The notes beneath the pieces were generated by a model, which had not been told where the DNA came from, searched no databases, and was given only the letters and a program-made list of their open reading frames with translations. Both the position numbers and the translations under genes were made by a program. From an uncultured Oscillospiraceae bacterium (GTDB lineage Bacteria; Bacillota; Clostridia; Oscillospirales; Oscillospiraceae), in assembly GCA_947629955.1 (NCBI GenBank), contig CANRFT010000014.1, positions 1 through 48,275 of the forward strand: a DNA stretch of 48,275 nt, in the 5' to 3' direction. Positions 34,187 to 41,690 of this stretch are shown one piece after another. Every line of letters starts with the position of its first letter. Positions within the stretch are counted from its first letter, which is position 1.

Positions 34187-34408
34187 ATGCTTCTGACGAT
34201 CCTGACATCGTTCTTCATCGGGGGTTCCGTTGGCGCCTCTATCGGCGGCGCAGTCGCCACCATTACAGGCGGCAGCGTGGTAATGGGCTCCGCGGTGGGC
34301 ACCTGTGCCGGCACGGGCACGGGCCTGGTGGTGGCTTTTTCTTGTTTGTCCCCAAAAGAGGCGCGGGTTGCATCAGCAAAACTGCTCGACCCGGTTCAGG
34401 CGTTTTGA
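34187..34408 (+). CDS. Gly-rich hydrophobic small peptide with CRISPR-derived tail
   Basis: 73 residues. Almost the whole first 50 residues are Gly/Ala/Val/Thr-rich and hydrophobic (FFIGGSVGASIGGAVATITG), resembling bacteriocin-like or small membrane peptides. The ATG has a strong GGAGGTG site. The last 17-20 residues are encoded by a decayed CRISPR repeat and leader fragment (34346-34409), so the C terminus is probably recent. The original stop may have been lost. It reads away from the array 2 leader, mirroring the Gly-rich peptide beside array 1. Confidence 0.45.
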   Translation: MLLTILTSFFIGGSVGASIGGAVATITGGSVVMGSAVGTCAGTGTGLVVAFSCLSPKEARVASAKLLDPVQAF

Positions 34409-34409
34409 A
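34346..34409 (-). repeat. Vestigial CRISPR repeat plus leader fragment
   Basis: The plus strand reads TTTGTCCCCAAAAGAGGCGC followed by GGGTTGCATCAGCAAAACTG and then CTCGACCCGGTTCAGGCGTTT, matching the end of the CRISPR repeat and the first 30 bp of the leader of array 2 with several changes. It is a third, solitary repeat-leader junction about 500 bp from the array 2 leader. Confidence 0.7.
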
Positions 34410-34455
34410 CAAGAAAAACCAAAGATCAGATGTTCCCCAACGCGCTATTCAAGAC

Positions 34456-34492
34456 AAGGGCCCGCCTGCCCTCGCGGACAGGTGGGCCCTTT
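34456..34492. terminator. Terminator at the lipoprotein 3' end
   Basis: Arms AAGGGCCCGCCTG and CAGGTGGGCCCTT (one G-T-type mismatch) lie 12 bp past the stop of the minus-strand lipoprotein; CTTGTCTTG on the minus side and TTTATCC on the plus side give modest T content. Confidence 0.65.
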
Positions 34493-34503
34493 ATCCTTAC
34501 AGC

Positions 34504-35937
34504 TTATCCTTCGGCGGAGATCGTCACCACCGGTTCCGCGATCACATCCCGTTGGTTGTCCTTGATCGTCATAGTCATCTCCATTTCGGAAATATCGGCA
34601 ACCTCGGTCAGTCCGTTTTCCTCCAGGCTGTCTCCTTCGATTTGCACATCCATGATCCGGCCCCTGCCGGGGGCGACGGGTCGGTCAAAGGTATAACAGT
34701 CGGTCATGTAACCGTTGACAGAGAGGGAACTGCGTCCGACAGTTACGGTAACAGGTTCCGTATACCCGTTCTTTACCAGGAAAAGGGCGTGAAGATCCTC
34801 GCTGTAGGACGACTCGTCTTCTACCAATCCCTTATAAATTACCTGAATACCGCCCTCATCGTATACCGTTTCGCCTGATCCATCATAAGAGACATTGACG
34901 CCCGGGATACTGAAGCTGAGTTCCCCTGCCGCGCCTACTTCCTTGTAATCAGGATCCAACGCCTGGATCGACAGTGTGATATCACCGTAATCGGTCAGCC
35001 CGAAAGTGCTCCAATAGGCATCGTCCATCATTGAGGAGATATTTAGGCTGAAAATGCGACGGCTTCCAGCACTGATGGAATCTGACGACCAGGACGCATG
35101 GATCATCAGCCCGTTGATATAAATGTCCCCCATGGATGCCAGAAGCGGTTCGGAGGCGTTGTTTTCCACCTCCAGGAAGAGGGCTCTGTCCCCGTCTTTA
35201 TTTGTGAGCAGCGTCTCCGAGATCACGCGAAGTCCGTTGTCGTTATAGAGTTCGTCATTCGCAAAATAGTCTACAGTGAACCCATATGCAGCGGCAAGCC
35301 AACCGCTGTTGATTGCGGACTGATAAGTATCCTCCGAATCATCATAACTGGCCGCTGCAGAAGTTTGAATTTGGCGGGGACCTGTTTCCAAATAGGTTTC
35401 ATAATCTTCGTCCTTCAGCTCAAAGCTAAGTTCGATGTCGGCGATTTCTGTGATCCCTAACGCAATGAGCTCATTTGCACGAAAGGTTAGGGTCGTGTTT
35501 GCCTTTTTCCCAGCAGCAACGCTTTCAGACATAAATCCGCCGTCGACCATATATCCGTTAATTGAGCGAGGACAGTTGTTATGACTTGCAAAGGAAAGTT
35601 CCTGATCGCTGTTATTTTCCAACAGCAGCGACAGTTCCGCGGAGCCGCTGGTGTAGGTCAGCTCCGTGGCGGTGATCTTCACGTCCTTTTCATCCACCAG
35701 CACGGTTTCCTCGATGGTGGCCTGTTCCGGGAACATCTCCGGCACTTCACCTCCGCCGGAGGGCTGGTCTGTCTCCTCCGGCTGGGGTGTGGTTTCCTCC
35801 TCCGACGGCTGGCTTTCTTCGATCTGGGACTGGCTTTCCCGCGCAGGTTGGTCACTGACAGACTGCGTCCCGCCTGCACAGGACACCAGGGGCAGCAGCA
35901 TGACTGCCGCCAACAGCAGAGCAAAGATCTTTTTCAT
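34504..35937 (-). CDS. Large secreted lipoprotein with repeated beta domains
   Basis: 477 residues. Signal peptide with lipobox LVSCAGG (Cys near 20), then an acidic Ser/Glu/Pro linker (about 22-75). The rest contains three similar beta-rich units that repeat phrases such as LLLENNSDQELSF, FLEVENNASEPLL and FLVKNGYTEPVTV, each followed by an INGYM/INGLM/VNGYM turn and a SFELKDED/SIQALDPD/TMTIKDNQ strand. This suggests tandem immunoglobulin-like domains. No enzyme motif is visible. The XRE regulator gene overlaps it by 4 bp upstream, so the two form an operon. Confidence 0.7.
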   Translation of the reverse strand: MKKIFALLLAAVMLLPLVSCAGGTQSVSDQPARESQSQIEESQPSEEETTPQPEETDQPSGGGEVPEMFPEQATIEETVLVDEKDVKITATELTYTSGSAELSLLLENNSDQELSFASHNNCPRSINGYMVDGGFMSESVAAGKKANTTLTFRANELIALGITEIADIELSFELKDEDYETYLETGPRQIQTSAAASYDDSEDTYQSAINSGWLAAAYGFTVDYFANDELYNDNGLRVISETLLTNKDGDRALFLEVENNASEPLLASMGDIYINGLMIHASWSSDSISAGSRRIFSLNISSMMDDAYWSTFGLTDYGDITLSIQALDPDYKEVGAAGELSFSIPGVNVSYDGSGETVYDEGGIQVIYKGLVEDESSYSEDLHALFLVKNGYTEPVTVTVGRSSLSVNGYMTDCYTFDRPVAPGRGRIMDVQIEGDSLEENGLTEVADISEMEMTMTIKDNQRDVIAEPVVTISAEG

Positions 35938-36179
35938 GTGAATTCCTCCTCGTTTGTTGTGGCTTTATTGGATATGGGTTCCGCGGGGCTGTGGCCCAGC
36001 AGTTCATCCACTGAGATGCTGAAAACGTCCGCCAGTTGGATCAGGTTCGCGATGCCCGGTTCGCCCCGATCCGTCTCCCACTTCGTGACCGTCTGGCGGG
36101 ACACGCCGACCCTTTCCGCCAGCGTTTCCTGGGAGATTTTCGCCCGCTTCCTCAATTCTTTGATCCTTCCGGACAGCAT
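35934..36179 (-). CDS. XRE-family HTH transcriptional regulator
   Basis: 81 residues. A helix-turn-helix of the Cro/CI type fills residues 5-58 (IKELRKRAKISQETLAERVG, then VSRQTVTKWETDRGEP and LIQLADVFSISVDELLG). The C-terminal 20 residues are unstructured. It overlaps the lipoprotein gene by 4 bp, so it probably regulates that operon. The ATG has a GGAGGCG site. Confidence 0.85.
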   Translation of the reverse strand: MLSGRIKELRKRAKISQETLAERVGVSRQTVTKWETDRGEPGIANLIQLADVFSISVDELLGHSPAEPISNKATTNEEEFT

Positions 36180-36448
36180 CCATATTTCGCCTCCAATCCA
36201 GTTTATAAAATATCAGACTGCATGCGGTGGTTCCACCAACTTGTGTTTGCAATTTGCGAGTTTTTAGGGGGACATCGGCCCCAATGCCCCAGTTCCGTTC
36301 GCAGATGCAGCAACGCCATTTTGTTTCCCTCCGTTTCACAGGATATGCGAAGGCCCGCCGCGGCGAGGCGGCGGGCCTTCCATCATGGGCGTTGTAGATT
36401 TCGCGGGAGAGAGGCAAAGAACGCTGCGGGTAGCGACCAAGTTATAGG
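36180..36448. other. Intergenic region with a hairpin
   Basis: About 270 bp without a convincing gene. It contains a 12-bp perfect stem (AAGGCCCGCCGC at 36350-36361, complement at 36368-36379). A short minus-strand frame starting MALLHLRTELG has a GAGGGAAAC site but no recognisable family. Confidence 0.45.
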
Positions 36449-36477
36449 TTGTATTTCTCCTAACGCTGTGCTATAAT
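36449..36477 (+). promoter_or_regulatory. Promoter of phd-doc
   Basis: TTGTAT (36449-36454) and consensus TATAAT (36472-36477) with 17-bp spacing, 25 bp before the antitoxin ATG. Confidence 0.65.
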
Positions 36478-36501
36478 AACGACAGAAAGGACGTGGTTCG
36501 T

Positions 36502-36744
36502 ATGAAAGTCAGCACCGGAACGCTGGTCTCCATCACCGAGGCCAATCAGAACTTTTCCAAGGTGGCCCGCTTGGTAGACGAGAAGGGCTCCGCCGTCATT
36601 TTGAAAAATAACGTGCCCCGCTATCTCATCGTTGAGTTCAGCCGGGCGGAGAAGGTCCAGCAGGCGGAGGACGAGGATGTGCTTGCCATTTCCGCCCGCC
36701 TGATGGAGGAAAACCGCGAGGCGTATGAGGTCCTGGCGCAATGA
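36502..36744 (+). CDS. phd: Phd/YefM-type antitoxin
   Basis: 80 residues. The N-terminal Phd/YefM fold is recognisable: TLVSITEANQNFSKVARLVD then SAVILKNNVPRYLIVEF, which forms the DNA-binding dimer that represses the operon. The C-terminal part (EKVQQAEDEDVLAISARLME) is helical and would occupy the toxin's active site. The ATG at 36502 follows AAAGGACG; a GTG 9 bp upstream is an alternative. It overlaps the toxin gene by 4 bp, the standard type II arrangement. Confidence 0.85.
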   Translation: MKVSTGTLVSITEANQNFSKVARLVDEKGSAVILKNNVPRYLIVEFSRAEKVQQAEDEDVLAISARLMEENREAYEVLAQ

Positions 36745-37121
36745 AGGTCCTGAGCAAACAGCAGATCCTTGTCCTCCACGAGCAGCTTTTGGCTCAGACC
36801 GGAGGGCTGCCAGGAGTCCGGGATGAGGGGCTGTTGGAGTCCGCGCTGGAGGCGCCCTTTCAGGGATTTGGCGAAACGGATGCCTACCCGTCCCTCCAGC
36901 AGAAGGCGGCCCGGCTCTGCTATGGGCTGGTGAAAAACCACCCCTTTGTCGACGGAAACAAGCGGATCGGCGCTCACGCCATGCTGGTGTTTCTTGCGCT
37001 GAACAGGATAGAGCTAAGTTATTCCCAACAGGAGCTCTCTGAAATCGTACTGGCGCTGGCCTCCGGGGAGCGGGATTATGATGAACTTTTGCGGTGGCTG
37101 ATTGCTCATCAAAAGGGTTAA
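36741..37121 (+). CDS. doc: Doc-type (death-on-curing, Fic fold) toxin
   Basis: 126 residues. The Fic/Doc signature HPFVDGNKRIGAHAM is intact (residues of about 71-85), matching H-x-F-x-[DN]-[AG]-N-K-R. Doc phosphorylates elongation factor Tu and stops translation; Phd neutralises it. The length is typical. As a cargo pair on the island it could stabilise the element against loss or act in abortive infection. Confidence 0.88.
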   Translation: MKVLSKQQILVLHEQLLAQTGGLPGVRDEGLLESALEAPFQGFGETDAYPSLQQKAARLCYGLVKNHPFVDGNKRIGAHAMLVFLALNRIELSYSQQELSEIVLALASGERDYDELLRWLIAHQKG

Positions 37122-37325
37122 CAGCATCAAAAGAGCATCAATCGCAGAGGAAAGAAGCTGGTGCCCTCCCGCAACCGCCCAAACGAGCGGGAACCTCCCC
37201 ACTGCAGTGATTTTTCAACAGCCAATTCAAAACCGAGTGCCGAGAGACGATGCTATGGCTTTTACCATGAGTATCTGCATTTTATCACAGATTCAGGATG
37301 TCATCTGTTTCACCGGGATTGGTCC

Positions 37326-37432
37326 ACGCATAATGCAGAGTTATGCGTAGACCTGATTCTCCCCACTTACATAACGCTTACGCATAATGTAAACGCCTTT
37401 TTTGTCCGCGCATAACGCAGACTCAGGTCTAC
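37326..37432. repeat. Cluster of CGCATAA-type inverted repeats
   Basis: A perfect inverted repeat ACGCATAA/TTATGCGT with 7-bp centre (37326-37348), further CGCATAA words at 37381 and 37409, and a 10-bp perfect inverted repeat GTAGACCTGA (37347-37356) with TCAGGTCTAC (37423-37432). It looks like a recombinase or replication-protein binding region. Confidence 0.55.
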
Positions 37433-38750
37433 ATAAGTAGTTAAATAATTCCATTTTCCAATCCTGTCCGCAGCCGGGGTACCGTGTGCATGAGGCAGAT
37501 ACCATTCTGCGTTATTTGATGCCGTCCTGTACTTAAAGTCCATTAAACCGGTATATTTTCAGCGTATTTGAAAAAAGTAAAGCACTTTTTGGTATTGCGG
37601 CGCGCCCTTCGACATTGTGTTAGAATTAGGCTGTAGTTAATAGATAGCGTTTCTCCCGCGCAAGGGAGCTTACTAAGCAGTGAGCCTGGTCCGCAGAGCG
37701 TGACAGGCACAACCTCTCCGCATCTGATGCGTGATGTTTTTTGATCCAGTCCCCGTCCTGGGGACCAGCTTTGAGCGAAAGGATTGCCTTTTAGAGACTG
37801 ACAGAAGATCGCAGGGGGTGCTATACCGTACCGACCTGATGCGGATTTTCACTTTTTAGGCTGTCGGCGTTTTGCCGGCGGCAAGACTCGGCCCTCACGG
37901 GCGGTTTTAGTTGGAACATCTCCAACTATACAGCGGTCTTTCGCCGTGCTATACTTGTCCTGTAATTAGGGCGGAGTAAGATAGGGCGGAGTAAGGTAGG
38001 GAGGAACGGCGTTAGGGAGGGGCAAAGTGCGCCCTTTCGCCGTCCGCATAGACTGAAGAAGCTAATTAGATGACTGACCTGCCAGACGGTGAACTTTGCC
38101 GCCATGTGGGCAACCGCAATATCTCCGTAACAGCCCCACGGGGCGAACAATAGAAAAGCCAGGCGCTCATAGGGAGTGCGAGAAGTTTGTTGATGGTTTG
38201 ACGACTTTTCGCGCTCCCTTTTTGCGCTTTTTGAAAGGTTTCCGCTCATCGGGAGCAAGCCCGCGGCCCTGCCAGCCGCCGGCCAGGGAAACACGCCGTA
38301 GAATAGGACGAACTGCCAGAACCCTCCCCGCTTTGAGGTTTGCGGGGACCCAGGGACGATAACCTCGGAGGCCGCCGGCAAACGGCCTCACCTCTCACCG
38401 TTCCGGCGCAGCGTCGGTCCGGCAGCGTGAGAGTTCGCGTACCCCCGATCCCAGCCGGAGGGATCGAAGGACACCCGCGGCGATTCGCCGCAGCCGAGTT
38501 CAGCGGCCGGTGTCCGCAGCCGCCCATCCGGGCAGGGAACATCGTTCCCCATGCTGTGTTCGTACTGACCAAGGCACAACTGAAAGAGAGACAGGTATCG
38601 GAACAGAGTTCCTCAAGCTTGTCATTTCAAGGGTTTCAGCCCTGTTGAAGATGCTCGTTTCAGTGGAAACGAGCCGGAAACGGACAGAGCTGCCAAGGGG
38701 TGGACTGCGCCCATCTGAACTTATATTTTGAAGATTAAGGAGTTTTTCAT
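37433..38750 (+). other. Long non-coding, hairpin-rich region upstream of a tyrosine recombinase
   Basis: About 1.3 kb with no believable gene. Several stable hairpins are visible: CTCCC-GGGAG near 37653, GTCCCC-GGGGAC near 37750, AGTTGGA-TCCAACT near 37909. GC-rich palindromic stretches continue to 38530. Open frames here have low-complexity, Arg/Pro-rich translations. It may encode a structured RNA or long 5' leader for the recombinase; no known RNA family was recognised. Confidence 0.45.
37967..37996 (+). repeat. Tandem 15-bp repeat
   Basis: Two near-identical 15-bp units TAGGGCGGAGTAAGA and TAGGGCGGAGTAAGG are followed by a decayed third (to 38011). They resemble iterons or a small satellite inside the non-coding region. 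Confidence 0.65.
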
Positions 38751-39668
38751 ATGAAATCTGACATCAAGAATAAGGGCATTTATGGGGCCCTCGTGGACCA
38801 GCTGGACAAGCTGGCAAGGCACAATCGGCAGGGCAGCTTCCGAACCAAAGATCGGTATTATGAGGCCATGAAGCGGTTCTGCAAATTCCTCGCAGATCAC
38901 TACCGCCTGCAAAAGCTGTCCAACATCAGCGGCAAGCACCTGGTCAGCTACGTGGAGCAGATGCAAATGGCCGGGAAGGCCGCCTCTACCATCAAGACCG
39001 ATCTGGCCGCCATCCGGTTCTTCCATGACCTGATGGATACCAAACGCCGCCTGCCCGGCAACGATGAGCTGGGCATCCAGCTGGAGCGCCGCCGGTTCGG
39101 GCAGAAGGACCGCACCTGGACGCCGCCGGAGTTCAACCGCCTCCTGATAGCCGCTCTGTCCGAGGACCGCTATGACTACATCCTGGCCTTCTATCTGGCC
39201 CGCTACGCCGGCCTCCGGGTCCACGAGTGCTTCCGCATCGACACCGCCATCGCGGAGGACGCTCTGCGCAAAGGCACCATCACCATCAAGGGCAAGGGCG
39301 GCAAGGTCCGCACGGTGCCCATCAATGAGCAGATCGCCGTCGCTCTCCGGGAGCAGCTTCGCCGGACGGCGCGGGGCCACAAGCTGCTGGTGCCCGATGA
39401 TATGCCCACCGACGACGCCATTTATGGCGTCCAGAAGTTCCTGCTGGATCATCGGAAGGAACTCCGCGACGAGGGCGATGACCGGCCCTTGACCTTTCAT
39501 GGACTTCGCCACAGCTTCGCCGCTGAGCAGTATCAGCGGCTGGTGGATGCCGGCACTCCCGAACTGACGGCCCACTTGGAAGTTTCCAGGCTCCTGGGCC
39601 ATGAGCGGCCCGATGTCACGGACATCTACCTGGCGTCGGTGAGGAAGGGTGGTCGTCTTGGAGACTAA
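38751..39668 (+). CDS. Tyrosine recombinase (integrase N-terminal SAM-like type)
   Basis: 305 residues. The N-terminal core-binding domain (about 1-115) includes RTKDRYYEAMKRFCKFLADH. The catalytic domain has Arg in YAGLRVHECFRID, Lys in KGKGGKVRTVPI, H-x-x-R in TFHGLRHSFA, and the last His plus Tyr nucleophile in LLGHERPDVTDIYLAS. The pentad appears complete. It belongs to the broad XerC/D-like family and is probably functional. The ATG follows TAAGGAG. Its 3' end overlaps the excisionase-like gene. A long non-coding leader precedes it. Confidence 0.88.
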   Translation: MKSDIKNKGIYGALVDQLDKLARHNRQGSFRTKDRYYEAMKRFCKFLADHYRLQKLSNISGKHLVSYVEQMQMAGKAASTIKTDLAAIRFFHDLMDTKRRLPGNDELGIQLERRRFGQKDRTWTPPEFNRLLIAALSEDRYDYILAFYLARYAGLRVHECFRIDTAIAEDALRKGTITIKGKGGKVRTVPINEQIAVALREQLRRTARGHKLLVPDDMPTDDAIYGVQKFLLDHRKELRDEGDDRPLTFHGLRHSFAAEQYQRLVDAGTPELTAHLEVSRLLGHERPDVTDIYLASVRKGGRLGD

Positions 39669-39849
39669 GTATCGCTCCTTCGACGAGCTACCCCTGACCC
39701 TCCGGGTAGAGGATCTTATGCCCATCCTCGGCATCGGCAGGAACACTGCCTATGAGCTGGTGCGGTCCGGGCAGATCAGAAGCGTCAAAATCGGGAGGCA
39801 GATCCGTATCCCCAAAGACGCTGTTGTAGAGTATTTGAAACAAAATTAA
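39649..39849 (+). CDS. Excisionase-like helix-turn-helix protein
   Basis: 66 residues from a GTG start. It has a winged-helix/MerR-like DNA-binding pattern: LRVEDLMPILGIGRNTAYEL, VRSGQIRSVKIGRQIRIPK and AVVEYLKQN, typical of the excisionase (Xis/HTH_17) family. Position between two recombinase genes fits a recombination directionality factor. The start is uncertain: the GTG at 39649 lies too close to GAGGAAGG, and a TTG at 39658 with better spacing is possible. Confidence 0.78.
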   Translation: MVVLETKYRSFDELPLTLRVEDLMPILGIGRNTAYELVRSGQIRSVKIGRQIRIPKDAVVEYLKQN

Positions 39850-39870
39850 CAGTTCATCTGTTGACCGTGG

Positions 39871-39914
39871 GCCACGCGGGGTATATCATAAAGTTACGGT
39901 ATGCCCCGCGTGGC
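39871..39914 (+). promoter_or_regulatory. Inverted repeat before the integrase gene
   Basis: 11-bp perfect arms GCCACGCGGGG (39871-39881) and CCCCGCGTGGC (39904-39914) flank an AT-rich 22-bp centre. It ends just before the integrase ribosome site and could be an operator or an attenuating hairpin. Confidence 0.5.
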
Positions 39915-39927
39915 GAAAGGAGGAAAT

Positions 39928-41130
39928 ATGCCACGCACAAAAACAGCCGGCCGGGGCACTAACGGCGCCGGCTCGATCAGAAAACTCACCACTGAAAAAA
40001 GCGGGAAAACCTATGTCTATTGGCAGGCCCGATATACCGCCGGTTTTGACCCGGCCACAGGCAAGCAGGTACAGCGCTCGATCACCGGCAAAACAAAAAA
40101 AGAGGTAGCCCAAAGACTGCGTCAAGTCACAGCGGAGATCGACCAGGGGATGTATCGTGAACCGTGCAAGCTGACAGTCAGCGAATGGCTGGATATCTGG
40201 CAGACCGATTTTCTTGTGTCAGTCAAGCCCCGCACCCGGGATTGCTACCAGACTGTGGTCGATACCCATTTGAAAGACCGTTTCGGTACTGTGAAGCTGG
40301 ACAGCTTGCGCCCCCATGAGATACAGCGGTTTTACAATGAACTGCAGAGCGTGAAGCATCTCTCCGGCAAGACGGTCCATAACATCCACGGCGTCTTTCA
40401 TAAGGCACTGCAGCAGGCCGTGGAACTGGGGTATCTCCGGGTCAATCCTGCCTCTGCCTGCAAGCTGCCCCGCAAAGAGCGGGCGGAGATCAAGCCTCTG
40501 GACAGCGACATGATCCATAAGTTTCTGGAAGCCTGCAAAGGCCATCGCTTTGAGAGTGTCTACATCGTCACCCTGTTCACTGGGCTGCGAGAGGGCGAGG
40601 TGCTGGGGCTGACCTGGGACTGTGTGGATTTTGCCAAAGGGACTTTGCTGATCAACAAGCAGCTCCAGCGGGTGCGCCGGGGTTCAGGCACTTTTCAGTT
40701 CATCTCACCAAAGAACGGGAAAAGCCGCTGCATCACACCGGCGCCGTTTGTCATGGAGGTCTTGAAGCACCAGAGGGACCGGCAGAAGTTCTGGAGGTCG
40801 GCCGCGGGCTGCGCATGGGAGGACAGCGATCTGGTGTTCACCAATGAGCTGGGTCATAATCTGTCGCCGCAAACGGTCTACCTCCATTTCAAAAAGCTGG
40901 CCCGGCAGGCGGGATGCCCGGACGCCCGCTTCCACGATCTGAGGCATAGCTACGCCGTGGCTGCCCTTCAGAGTGGGGATGACATCAAGACCGTGCAGGA
41001 AAACCTGGGCCATCATACAGCGGCCTTCACGCTGGACGTTTACGGACACGTCACGGAGCAGATGAAACAGGCCAGCGCGGCCCGGATGGAGCGGTTTATC
41101 CAGAGCGTGACGGACGTTTCCGCACAATAA
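39928..41130 (+). CDS. int: Tyrosine recombinase, island integrase
   Basis: 400 residues from the ATG at 39928, which has an AAAGGAGG site. An arm-binding N-terminal domain (GAGSIRKLTTEKSGKTYVYW, ARYTAGFDPATGKQVQRS) precedes the SAM-like core-binding domain and the catalytic domain: Arg in FTGLREGEVLGLTW, H-x-x-R in FHDLRHSYAVAAL, His in ENLGHHTAAFT and Tyr in LDVYGHVTEQM. It is a Tn916/phage-type integrase. Its stop codon lies in the 26-bp island-end repeat, and the gene ends 78 bp from the tRNA-Leu attachment core, the normal arrangement for an element that integrates into a tRNA 3' end. Confidence 0.92.
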   Translation: MPRTKTAGRGTNGAGSIRKLTTEKSGKTYVYWQARYTAGFDPATGKQVQRSITGKTKKEVAQRLRQVTAEIDQGMYREPCKLTVSEWLDIWQTDFLVSVKPRTRDCYQTVVDTHLKDRFGTVKLDSLRPHEIQRFYNELQSVKHLSGKTVHNIHGVFHKALQQAVELGYLRVNPASACKLPRKERAEIKPLDSDMIHKFLEACKGHRFESVYIVTLFTGLREGEVLGLTWDCVDFAKGTLLINKQLQRVRRGSGTFQFISPKNGKSRCITPAPFVMEVLKHQRDRQKFWRSAAGCAWEDSDLVFTNELGHNLSPQTVYLHFKKLARQAGCPDARFHDLRHSYAVAALQSGDDIKTVQENLGHHTAAFTLDVYGHVTEQMKQASAARMERFIQSVTDVSAQ

Positions 41131-41150
41131 GGCTAAAAATAAGGCTAACT
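41125..41150 (+). repeat. Right copy of 26-bp island-end repeat
   Basis: Identical over 26 bp to 18351-18376; contains two ATAAGGCTAA units and the integrase stop codon. Candidate arm-type integrase-binding sites near the right attachment site. Confidence 0.65.
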
Positions 41151-41168
41151 CCGGGGGAAGGACAAGGA

Positions 41169-41203
41169 AAAACCCCCGAAACTCCAGTAGTTTCGGGGGT
41201 TTT
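41169..41203 (-). terminator. Terminator supplied to tRNA-Leu by the island
   Basis: 15-bp perfect arms AAAACCCCCGAAACT and complement with T-runs on both strands. It follows the tRNA 3' end on the minus strand and the integrase on the plus strand, and would replace the tRNA terminator stranded at 18176-18213. Confidence 0.8.
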
Positions 41204-41207
41204 CCGA

Positions 41208-41230
41208 TGGTGCGCGAGGCGGGAGTCGAA
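41208..41230 (-). repeat. attR: tRNA-Leu 3' end shared with attL
   Basis: 23 bases identical to 18213-18235; within the intact tRNA gene. Together the two copies bound a 23-kb element. Confidence 0.8.
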
Positions 41231-41294
41231 CCCGCACGCCCTTGCGAGCACTGGCACCTGAAGCCAGCGAGTCTACCAATTCCACCACTCGCGC
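41208..41294 (-). tRNA. tRNA-Leu(CAG)
   Basis: 87 nt including an encoded CCA. The acceptor stem pairs GCGCGAG with CTCGCGC; the anticodon stem CTGGC/GCCAG holds loop TTCAGGT, giving anticodon CAG. A class II variable arm and T-arm (GCGGGTTCGACTCCCGC) are intact. Its last 23 bases form the right attachment site of the island, so the island restores a complete tRNA. Confidence 0.95.
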
Positions 41295-41370
41295 GGAAGG
41301 GCTGACGTTTTCTCAACGCAAGGCATATGATAACACGCCGGACCGGGATTGTCAACAGTTTTTTTCGCTC

Positions 41371-41399
41371 TTGACAAAAAAGAAATGCGAGGCTATAAT
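41371..41399 (+). promoter_or_regulatory. Consensus promoter for tRNA-Leu(GAG)
   Basis: TTGACA (41371-41376) and TATAAT (41394-41399) with exactly 17-bp spacing, a perfect sigma-A promoter 39 bp before the tRNA. Confidence 0.9.
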
Positions 41400-41438
41400 A
41401 GGCTCTGCAATGCGGAAAGCGCGCGTGAAATTGCACAT

Positions 41439-41524
41439 GCGGATGTGCTGGAACTGGTAGACTGGCTAGCTTGAGGTGCTAGTGGCCCACGGCCGTACGG
41501 GTTCGAGTCCCGTCATCCGCACCA
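41439..41524 (+). tRNA. tRNA-Leu(GAG)
   Basis: 86 nt with encoded CCA. Acceptor GCGGATG pairs with CATCCGC; anticodon stem GCTAG/CTAGT-type pairing encloses CTTGAGG, giving anticodon GAG. Long variable arm and canonical T-arm (ACGGGTTCGAGTCCCGT) are present. Confidence 0.95.
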
Positions 41525-41525
41525 C

Positions 41526-41571
41526 ATCGAGTGTTCATAAGGGACTTGCCTTATGGGCACTCGATTTTTTG
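41526..41571 (+). terminator. tRNA terminator
   Basis: Arms ATCGAGTG..CATAAGG and CCTTATGGGCACTCGAT, then TTTTTTG, directly after the tRNA. Confidence 0.85.
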
Positions 41572-41690
41572 TTGGCGAAAGGAGCCGTGCGACTCGGCAG
41601 AGAGATGAACAGGGGAGGGCGCCCTGCGGCGCTGTCTCTCCGGAACCGCCGGCAAAAGGCATAAATTTTATAAAATTTGCAAAAAAAGCC

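Noticed and set aside
36240-36320. Short minus-strand frame starting MALLHLRTELG upstream of the XRE gene
   Set aside because: Plausible ribosome site but no recognised pattern and only about 38 codons; may be a remnant.
38096-38648. Plus-strand frames in the non-coding region before the recombinase
   Set aside because: Arg/Pro-rich, no family resemblance, no convincing ribosome site.
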